From contig JADFNK010000012.1 of assembly GCA_022563405.1 (NCBI GenBank), forward strand, positions 1 through 42,330: a stretch of DNA of 42,330 bases, given 5' to 3'. The translations under genes and the position numbers were made by a program. This stretch comes from Gemmatimonadota bacterium (GTDB taxonomy: Bacteria; Gemmatimonadota; Gemmatimonadetes; Longimicrobiales; Gaopeijiaceae). The first letter of the stretch is position 1; each line of letters starts with the position of its first letter. The notes beneath the pieces are model-generated. The model saw nothing but the letters and a program-made list of their open reading frames with translations. It did not search any database and was not told the origin of the DNA. Of this stretch, positions 24,101 to 32,406 are shown in pieces.

Positions 24101-24252
24101 CGGGTGGCCAGCGCGTACCGGTGTTCGCTGTGGGGGCCGGGGCTCGCTTCAACCTCTTCGGCTTCTTGATTCTGGAAGCCTACCGGGCCTATCCGTTCCA
24201 GCGCCCGGACAGGGGAGCGCACTGGGGCTTCGTGCTGGCGCCGGCGTGGTAG
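21118..24252 (+). CDS. Peptidase MA-like metalloprotease fused to PD40 propeller and outer-membrane barrel
   Basis: This 1044-residue protein joins three modules. A Sec signal ends near residue 40 (ASVSAQ). Residues about 50-280 form a gluzincin-type protease with HELVH (His154, Glu155, His158) and the downstream WVVEGIAEY (Glu185), the peptidase MA pattern. Residues about 300-600 hold five or so PD40/TolB-type blades (WSPDGTQFVFS, WSPDGQFIAFS, WSPDGSTIAFVSD, YSPDGRSLYFVSD). From about 630 the chain turns into a beta-barrel with an IRGYAFESF segment resembling the RGY/RGF loop of Omp85 proteins, and it ends in APAW, an aromatic OMP terminus. It should be an outer-membrane-anchored protease. 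ATG 21118 has GAGGAG; an in-frame TTG lies 13 codons earlier. Confidence 0.85.
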   Translation: MILHTRSHTSTSGSGTPRRVLLGALLLAMAITALPASVSAQYFGRNKVQYETFDFKILKTPHFDIHFYPEEGEAVEDAARMAERWYERFARLFQHEFEQPKPIILYADHPDFQQTNTLSGTLSEGLGGVTESLKNRVIMPLTGSYAATDHVLGHELVHAFQYNLAQGRSGAGIRGLSLLPLWVVEGIAEYLSVGREDPLTAMWLRDAIRRGEMPTLRQLSSGDIFPYRFGHAFWAFMGGLYGDDRIADIFRRALRIGWEPALSQVIGMSSDTLSVRWREAVEAEYLPLMAGRQAPGESGALLLAPSTGAGRQNVAPSVSPDGSLVAFLSERDLFGFDLFLADARTGEIRKKLVSANSDSHFDALRFIDSAGDWSPDGTQFVFSVFADGNNELAIVDVESGDVTDKIPLEGIGAITSPAWSPDGQFIAFSGLTGGISDIYTWDVVTGALIQHTDDKHADLQPTWSPDGSTIAFVSDRGAITDFETLEYSKPQIAFLDVASGRVSVLSIFGEVKHINPQYSPDGRSLYFVSDQDGFSDIYQYTFDSGDVRRITRLQTGVSGITGMSPTMSVARDAGTILFSVFDATEFHVYSLQAGEADAGGETISISSSPQAGRLLPPTEPERSSRIASYLADPLLGLVPTGTYLVENAIDYDASLSLDYLGQPYIGVGTDRFGAYASGGASAYFTDMLGNRTLGVMVLAQGTFKDIGGQAFFVNQAKRLNWGVSGGRIPYLQGYAFQTFNPDGTQSITEVLQRIYVSQASLMGAYPFSTTRRVEANIGVQRYSYDTEQRESVFDNGFFIGSIVTPLPSRPAVNLASVSVALVGDKSNSAFTGPVSGGRFRLEVGQSVGSVNFTSLVLDIRRYFSPNNSITFAARALHFGRYGNNLDIDRSTASIQPYFLGYETFIRGYAFESFQPGECAATQLEPGAVVGSCPGFDRLFGHRLGVVNLEMRIPLFGTERFGLINFPYLPTTIFTFADAGVAFNSFDDVRFEFVRSGGQRVPVFAVGAGARFNLFGFLILEAYRAYPFQRPDRGAHWGFVLAPAW

Positions 24253-24270
24253 AAAGGACCCCGTCGAGGA

Positions 24271-24312
24271 TAGAAGCTCGACGCTAGAAGCTCGACGCTA
24301 GAAGCTCGACGC
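24271..24312. repeat. Three tandem 14-bp units
   Basis: The unit tagaagctcgacgc occurs three times without spacer at 24271-24284, 24285-24298 and 24299-24312, with a partial fourth (tagaag) after it. It lies between the convergent ends of the protease-barrel and mlaD genes. Each unit starts with TAGAAG, similar to the TAGAAAG at the protease-barrel stop (24250-24252). Confidence 0.97.
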
Positions 24313-24331
24313 TAGAAGAAAGATCTCGACG

Positions 24332-25285
24332 TCAGAAAACCGACATGCTGAAGTAACGGCCTGGGTTGTCCCGGATGTCATCCAGCAGAAGGCGTCCGCT
24401 TTCGATCATACCCGTCAGATTCGTATAGAGTGTGTCGCTGGCCCAGAGTCGGCCCAGTGTACCCTGCCCGTTTTCGATACGCGTCAGGATTGTTTCGAAG
24501 GATGCGAGAACCCGCTCGATGTTCTCCGATGTGGCGTTGAGACGCCCCATGAGGGTGTCCGCTCCGGCCAGAGTGCTCGTCAGGTTCTCCCGCAGTTCCG
24601 GCCCGGTCACTTCCGCAAGCCCGTCCGCAGCGCTGGTCAAGGACCGTATCAACTCCTCGACAGTCGAGCTCTGGGACTCGACCATATCCGCGATATCCGA
24701 GAATTCACCCACGAGCTTTTCCAGACCGTCGAGGCTTCCACTGATGGCGTCCAGGTTTTTGTCTGATAGCACGCGGTCCATTCGGTCGAGGATGAGTTGC
24801 GCCATTTCGCCCAAGGACTCCGTATCGTCGAGGATGCCCTTCACGGCCGAGCCCGGCAGCGAGCCCCCGTCACCGATCGTCCCGGGCCCGGGGCCCCGCA
24901 CCACTTCCACGACCTTGGGATCCATCAGTCCCAGCGTCACGATTCGAGCGCTTGAGCCCTCAGGGATGGGCCACTGGCCCTCGATCTCGAGGGTAACGAC
25001 GACATCACCCTCCCTTCCCATTTCGAGGCTGTGAACCTTTCCGATGGTCACGCCACGCATCTGGACCGGAGCCCCCTTGTTGAGCCCCATCACAGTCTCG
25101 ATGTCAGTCGTGATCTTGTACCGGCCCCGGAAAAACGCGGGATCGGTCAACCAGAAGAGGAGAGTAATGGTCGCAATCAGACCCGCGAGCACAAAAATTC
25201 CGATGCGAACCTGCCGGCTCCCGGCTCGCTCGGGTACGAGCTCCTCCTGCCCGTCAAAGGAGCCTGGGATCTCATTTACCGTCAA
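24332..25285 (-). CDS. mlaD: MlaD-like MCE-domain lipid-binding subunit
   Basis: The 317-residue protein has an N-terminal transmembrane helix (IGIFVLAGLIATITLLFWL near 28-46) and a single MCE domain (YKITTDIETVMGLNKGAPVQMRGV, in parts, near 56-79; SSARIVTLGLMDPKVVEV near 110-127), followed by a long helical, coiled-coil tail rich in Leu/Glu (about 165-290). MCE proteins form hexameric rings that carry phospholipids between membranes, here coupled to MlaF and MlaE. The start is TTG 25285 with AGGAGC upstream. It lies in an 11-bp direct repeat (25251-25261 and 25279-25289) that flanks the start. No MlaB or MlaC gene is adjacent. Confidence 0.88.
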   Translation of the reverse strand: MTVNEIPGSFDGQEELVPERAGSRQVRIGIFVLAGLIATITLLFWLTDPAFFRGRYKITTDIETVMGLNKGAPVQMRGVTIGKVHSLEMGREGDVVVTLEIEGQWPIPEGSSARIVTLGLMDPKVVEVVRGPGPGTIGDGGSLPGSAVKGILDDTESLGEMAQLILDRMDRVLSDKNLDAISGSLDGLEKLVGEFSDIADMVESQSSTVEELIRSLTSAADGLAEVTGPELRENLTSTLAGADTLMGRLNATSENIERVLASFETILTRIENGQGTLGRLWASDTLYTNLTGMIESGRLLLDDIRDNPGRYFSMSVF

Positions 25286-25313
25286 AGGATGCTCCTGTTC
25301 AACGAATCGTCAT

Positions 25314-26111
25314 TCAAGTGATCTCCAACGTATCCAGTGCCGCGGTGGCGGCCTTCCGATCCGTAAACGCGTTCACCACCGGGTCCTTGCTCGCCCGAAA
25401 ATCCTCCGGCAAACCGCAAAAACGGAGGCGCCCTCCCTCCAGCATCGCGACCCGATCACACATCTCGAGGCCCCCCTCGATGTCGTGGGTGACCAACAGA
25501 GACGTGACTTTCAGCTCGTCTGAAAGCTGCGTGATGAGTCTTTCGATGGCCGCGGTGTTCACCGGATCGAGCCCGGTGGTCGGCTCGTCCCACAGCAAGA
25601 TCTCCGGGCGTCCCGCGATGGCCCGAGCGATTCCTACACGTTTCTTCATGCCACCCGACAACTCGGAGGGGAGTTTACCCAGCACCTGACTTGGATCCAG
25701 GTTGACGAGCTCCAACGACTCCGAGACCCGGTGTGCCACCTCGTTGGCTCTCATCCGCTTCAGGCTCTCTTCCGGAATACCGATCTCGACGTTCTCGAAG
25801 ACCGTCAGGGAATCGAACAACGCGGCGTATTGAAAGACGAAACCGACCATGCGGCGGATCCGCTCGAGTGCATCGCGCCCTCCGAAATACACGGACTCCC
25901 CGCCCACGATCACGTCTCCCCGATCCGGTGTGACCAGGGCGATGGTCGTCTTGAGAAGCACACTCTTCCCGGTTCCGGAAGGGCCGAACAGAGCGAACAT
26001 CTCGCCCGGCTCCACGGAGAGTGTCACACCCGACAGCACCGGGAGGTCGAACGCTTTGAACACGTTCCGATACTCGATCGCCGCCCCCGACCCGTTTCCG
26101 GCAACAGACAC
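25314..26111 (-). CDS. mlaF: MlaF-like ABC transporter ATPase
   Basis: The 265-residue ABC ATPase powers the Mla/MCE lipid transporter. Visible: Walker A GPSGTGKS near 38-45, Q-loop FVFQYAALFDSLTVFENV near 91-108, signature LSGGMKKRVGIARAI near 146-160, and Walker B EILLWDEPTTGLDP near 164-177, then the H-loop VTHD. The FQxxALFDSLTVxENV stretch is characteristic of the Mla/Mkl subfamily. The start is GTG 26111, 8 nt after the mlaE stop. The mlaD start follows 28 nt after its stop. Confidence 0.92.
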   Translation of the reverse strand: MSVAGNGSGAAIEYRNVFKAFDLPVLSGVTLSVEPGEMFALFGPSGTGKSVLLKTTIALVTPDRGDVIVGGESVYFGGRDALERIRRMVGFVFQYAALFDSLTVFENVEIGIPEESLKRMRANEVAHRVSESLELVNLDPSQVLGKLPSELSGGMKKRVGIARAIAGRPEILLWDEPTTGLDPVNTAAIERLITQLSDELKVTSLLVTHDIEGGLEMCDRVAMLEGGRLRFCGLPEDFRASKDPVVNAFTDRKAATAALDTLEIT

Positions 26112-26119
26112 GGCCCGGC

Positions 26120-26944
26120 CTAGTTGAGGAAAAGCGGAGGGAACAGGGCGTCGATCACGAGAATCGTCAGCGTCATGAATACCACCGACTGCGTCGTCGA
26201 TCTCCCGACTCCCTCGGCCCCGCCGCTGGTTCGCAGGCCCATGTGGACCGCGATCAGCGGGATCGACACGCCAAATACCAGGGCTTTCATGAGCGAGTAG
26301 AGCAGATCGTAACTATGCCAGAACAGGCGAGCTCCGTAAAAGAAGGTCTCAGAGCCGAGCCCAAGCGTGTACTGGGCGGAAATCATCCCCGTGGTGATAC
26401 CCATGAGATTGGCCATGGCTACCAGCAGCGGCATCGATATGATCATCGCAATCACCCGTGGCGCCGCGAGAACCTCGATCGGATCTCGACCCACCGATAC
26501 GAGCGCGTCTATCTGCTCGGAGACCTTCATGGTACCGAGCTCCGCCGTGATCCGCGCGCCGACCCTACCCACCATCACGATGGCCGTGAGGACCGGGCCC
26601 ATTTCGAGAACGACACTCTCCACCACGACGGATCCCATGACGTAGAGCGGAATCTGACTCTGCATCTGGTAGCCACCCTGCTGGCTGGTCACGACACCGA
26701 TGAGCGCAGCCGCGATCAACACGATCATGACGCTCTGGATGCCGATGATGTGGAGCTGCCGCAGGATGTCCCGCTTGGACACTCGGAGGCGCACACAGGC
26801 CACACCTATGTTCCACGCCAACAGACCGAGCTGCCCCGCGTGTTCGGCAACCGAGCTGGACCAGCGCTCGACGGCTATGAAAAACCGGCCCACGAACCCG
26901 GACGGGGCCAAGACCGATGATGATTGGCGGCTCACATGCTCCAA
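26120..26944 (-). CDS. mlaE: MlaE-like ABC transporter permease
   Basis: The 274-residue membrane protein is a MlaE/YrbE permease. Hallmarks: QLHIIGIQSVMIVLIAAALIGVV (in parts), LEMGPVLTAIVMVGRVGARITAELGTMKVSEQIDAL (the conserved E-x-G-x-M-x-x-x-E-Q-I-D-A segment), RVIAMIISMPLLV and FGVSIPLIAVHMGLRTSGGAEGVG. About five to six transmembrane segments. The frame starts at 26944; the first ~25 residues are poorly conserved, so the start could be later. It is divergent from the dienelactone-hydrolase-like gene across a gap of about 245 nt. Confidence 0.92.
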   Translation of the reverse strand: MEHVSRQSSSVLAPSGFVGRFFIAVERWSSSVAEHAGQLGLLAWNIGVACVRLRVSKRDILRQLHIIGIQSVMIVLIAAALIGVVTSQQGGYQMQSQIPLYVMGSVVVESVVLEMGPVLTAIVMVGRVGARITAELGTMKVSEQIDALVSVGRDPIEVLAAPRVIAMIISMPLLVAMANLMGITTGMISAQYTLGLGSETFFYGARLFWHSYDLLYSLMKALVFGVSIPLIAVHMGLRTSGGAEGVGRSTTQSVVFMTLTILVIDALFPPLFLN

Positions 26945-27190
26945 CCGTCAAAAATGAGGCGTTATCTGCGAAGAACGAGGCGCCGAAGCTTCGACCTTTT
27001 TTCCTTCAAAATCAAGGAGTTTCAGCGCGTCCTTGTCCCTTTTGCAAGTCTCGGGCCGTTCGCGATCGGGCCCCGCGCGCGTTATGCTCGTTGTCCCTCT
27101 CGCCTTCGGACGAGCGCATGGCGCTTGGACGGCCATTGTCTCATGAACCGCCACTATTTTCGAACCGCCTCCATCCGGAAGGGAAGAATC

Positions 27191-28102
27191 ATGACAGCGA
27201 TCAGGAAGTTTGACTGGATCACGCTTTCGTGCCGCGCCGTACGGTCCGACGAGCTGGCGCCGGCGACAAAGAGCGTGGCACGGAACCGGTTGGCGCTCGC
27301 TCTGGCGATTCTCCTCGCAGGAGCCTCCTGCACCGGGGACGCGCCACCCGCGCAGTCCTCTCCGACCGAAGGCATCCTGCCGGCGGCGGTTCTCGGTACG
27401 GCTGCCCCTTTGGCGGGCCAGCCGGTTTCCTACTACGCCGGCGATGACGCAGCGGTCGGCTACTTGGCCGTCCCCGAGGGCGAGGGGCCCTTCCCCTCTC
27501 TGATCTTGATCCACGAGTGGAACGGCCTGGTGGACCGGATCCGCGAGGTCGCCGACGCGATGGCGGCCGAGGGTTACGTCACCCTTGCTGCCGATCTCTA
27601 TTCCGGGCAAATCGGATCCACCCCCGCCGAGAACGGTGCCTTGATGCGAGAGCACTTGGCAGACCCCGACGCGATGGTCGCCAATCTCGATGCGGCCGCC
27701 CGATTCCTGCGGGAGCGGGACGACGTGACCGGGCGTGTCGGCACCCTGGGGTGGTGCTTCGGGGGTGGTGTGGCGCTCACGTACGCTCTCGGCGGTGAAC
27801 ACCACGAGGCGACCGCCATCTTCTACGGAAGTCTCGTCACCGACCCGGCGGTCCTCGCCTCGATCGACCACGAGGTGTACGGCAGCTTCGCCGAGATGGA
27901 CAACGGTATTCCGCCCGAGACGGTGAACGAATTCGTGTCAGCGCTCCGGGCCGCCGGAGTCGAGAACGATGTCCACATTTACGACGCTGTGAACCACGGA
28001 TTCTGGCTCCGCATCGATGGAAATCCGGAGCTTCGGACCGAGCCCGGGCTCGACGCGTGGCAGCGACTGAAGGGCTATCTCAGGCGAACTCTCAGCGACT
28101 GA
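27191..28102 (+). CDS. Dienelactone hydrolase family lipoprotein
   Basis: This 303-residue alpha/beta hydrolase is of the dienelactone hydrolase type. The nucleophile is cysteine in GWCFGGG (Cys189). Glu109 in LIHEWNG, Asp237 in AEMDNG and His269 in NHGFW complete the DLH active site. The N-terminus holds a lipobox LLAGASC (Cys47), so it is probably a periplasmic or outer-membrane lipoprotein, unusual for DLH, which is usually cytoplasmic. ATG 27191 has a strong purine ribosome-binding site but makes a long 46-residue leader; GTG 27275 would give a textbook lipoprotein signal and may be the true start. A longer frame to 26924 overlaps the divergent mlaE promoter and is not credible. Substrate unknown. 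Confidence 0.8.
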   Translation: MTAIRKFDWITLSCRAVRSDELAPATKSVARNRLALALAILLAGASCTGDAPPAQSSPTEGILPAAVLGTAAPLAGQPVSYYAGDDAAVGYLAVPEGEGPFPSLILIHEWNGLVDRIREVADAMAAEGYVTLAADLYSGQIGSTPAENGALMREHLADPDAMVANLDAAARFLRERDDVTGRVGTLGWCFGGGVALTYALGGEHHEATAIFYGSLVTDPAVLASIDHEVYGSFAEMDNGIPPETVNEFVSALRAAGVENDVHIYDAVNHGFWLRIDGNPELRTEPGLDAWQRLKGYLRRTLSD

Positions 28103-28138
28103 CTCTCGCTCGGCAAGCGACGCTCGCTCAGCGACTGA
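28091..28138. repeat. Duplicated gene end shared by two convergent genes
   Basis: The 12-mer ctcagcgactga occurs at 28091-28102, where it holds the stop codon of the hydrolase gene, and again at 28127-28138. The second copy, read on the opposite strand, encodes the final codons of the convergent CarboxypepD_reg gene (ISR plus stop). One sequence thus ends genes on both strands. Confidence 0.9.
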
Positions 28139-29225
28139 TATCCGCTCCGCCACGCTCTCGCCGGAGCGGCAGAAGGGGCACGGAATCGCCAGGGGCGACC
28201 CTCCAGCCCTCGTAGCGCTGGTAGCTCTGCAGATAGTCCCCCTCGGGGACGGCACGCCAAGTGACCGCCTCGGCGGGCAGGAGATGGCTCAGCCGCACGG
28301 TGCCCGGAAGGATGGGCGTAAAGTAGGCCCGCCCTCCGGCGTGCTCCATGGGCTCAGGTGTCTCGAAGAGCCAGTCGACAGCGGCGAACGTCGTGTCCCG
28401 CGCGAGTGTGATCGTGCCTTTGATGTAAGGTTTGTCCGTTTTCTTGGGGCAGTACGCCAAAACCCAGCCGTCGGTATCGTCCTCGATGACGAAACGATGG
28501 CGTTCACCGAAAACGTCGTCCGCGAAGTGGGGAGCGAAGTCGGCCTCGAGCGGAGGATATACCCACGAGTCGTAGGCCTTCCCCGCGTCGATTCGCCGGA
28601 TCGGGAAGGCGTATCCCTCCCTGTCGATCCGCCGCGTCCAGTTGAAGCGCAGGAGTGACGACGATCCCCTTTGGCTGAGATTGAGGACGGGAAGCTGCAG
28701 AGAGCCGAGCTCGGACAGCGGCACGATGGTGTCCGCCTCGGCCAGATAGGTCGCAACGCCGAGCGTATCCATCAGCCCGTCGTATCGGATTCGGGCGAGA
28801 TGCCAGAGCCGCTTCCCCTCTTCGTCCTCCCTGCCCTCCTCGCAGGTGGTCTCCGCCATGGTCACGACCAACCCCTCGACCGCCAGAGGCGCCTCGGTGA
28901 GTTCGATCTCGTAGAAGACGAGGCCCTCACGAACCTGTACTTCCTCCACGTTGAACCCGAGTGCACTCAGCCGGAGCAGGACCGTGCTGGAGGCGATTTC
29001 GTCGGAAAAGGAGAACACGCCCAGGGCGTTGGTGATCGTAGCACCGCGCCTTTGATCCACGCTCCACGCCTCGACGGAGACACCCTCGAGGGGCAAGCCA
29101 CCGGCTCTCGAGACCACTCCGTCCAGTTGGGCCGCGGCCGACCCGGCCAGGAAACACTGGGCCGCCGCCTGGACCGCAACTGCAAGTGCGATTCCAACAA
29201 CTCGTATCGAGAATGTCTTACCCAA
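28128..29225 (-). CDS. Secreted protein with CarboxypepD_reg-like domain
   Basis: The 365-residue protein starts with a hydrophobic signal (VVGIALAVAVQAAAQ...) and a probable AAAQ cleavage near residue 34. A carboxypeptidase-regulatory-like (Ig-fold) domain follows at about 34-115: LDGVVSRAGGLPLEGVSVEAW, ITNALGVFSFSDEI, VLLRLSALGFNVEEVQV. The remaining ~250 residues form a beta-rich module I do not recognise (ICRYDG-like patterns absent; it has WTRRIDREGYAFPIRRIDAG and GTITLARDTTFAAVDWLFETPEP). Start: the frame is open to 29438, but that extension overlaps the preceding M14 gene; TTG 29225 with GGAGGGAAG upstream begins the signal. Role unknown; it may be a companion of the peptidase 92 nt upstream. 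Confidence 0.65.
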   Translation of the reverse strand: MGKTFSIRVVGIALAVAVQAAAQCFLAGSAAAQLDGVVSRAGGLPLEGVSVEAWSVDQRRGATITNALGVFSFSDEIASSTVLLRLSALGFNVEEVQVREGLVFYEIELTEAPLAVEGLVVTMAETTCEEGREDEEGKRLWHLARIRYDGLMDTLGVATYLAEADTIVPLSELGSLQLPVLNLSQRGSSSLLRFNWTRRIDREGYAFPIRRIDAGKAYDSWVYPPLEADFAPHFADDVFGERHRFVIEDDTDGWVLAYCPKKTDKPYIKGTITLARDTTFAAVDWLFETPEPMEHAGGRAYFTPILPGTVRLSHLLPAEAVTWRAVPEGDYLQSYQRYEGWRVAPGDSVPLLPLRRERGGADISR

Positions 29226-29316
29226 CTCAACTTCCCTCCCACCGAACTCCTCACCCGGTGCCACAGCTCGCTGGCCCTTCCTATAGATAGCCGCAGGTCC
29301 TCCGGCAGGTTCCCCG

Positions 29317-32031
<2,715 letters not shown>

Positions 32032-32406
32032 GAGATTCACCCCTTGAAGGCTGTTGAAGGAGTCGTACCGGCGTCATTGGTCCGAGTCGGCTCACCGAGG
32101 ACGCCTGAACCTGGATGACAACGCGGGGGGCCGAGCCCAGGTGCATTTTCATAAAGGCCCCGCCTCCCGTCAACTATTCCCGCCCGGAGACGCCACTCCT
32201 GCCACCGCTCCTATCAGCCCCCAACACGCTCCGGCCACCGCTCCTACCACGCTCACGCTCATCCCCTATGTTGCTCACCTGGGAAGCCGTACGCGACTCT
32301 CGACAGAAGCTTCCCCTGACTCCAGCAAGAGCCGCACCCTCACTTCAGCAAAAACCGCACCCTGACTCAGCAACTGAATCTAACCCTCGCGGACACCGCC
32401 GAACGT
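32032..32406. other. Divergent gap between M14 and addB with degenerate repeats
   Basis: This 375-nt gap separates the M14 peptidase (minus) from addB (plus). A 13-mer gccaccgctccta is repeated at 32201-32213 and 32234-32246. Three degenerate 23-bp units lie at 32314-32336, 32337-32359 and 32360-32376, the last running into the addB reading frame. I see no other gene. No clear promoter motif is recognised. Confidence 0.7.
32314..32376. repeat. Degenerate 23-bp tandem units ahead of addB
   Basis: Units 1 and 2 share 18 of 23 positions (CCCTGACTCCAGCAAG... versus CCCTCACTTCAGCAAA...), and unit 3 keeps CCCTGACTCAGCAA. The third unit is in the same frame as addB, whose coding signal seems to continue upstream of GTG 32407. 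Confidence 0.7.

Noticed and set aside
26979-27001. Palindrome CGAAGCTTCG followed by a T run as a terminator
   Set aside because: The stem has no loop and no gene ends before it on the plus strand; it lies in a divergent promoter region.
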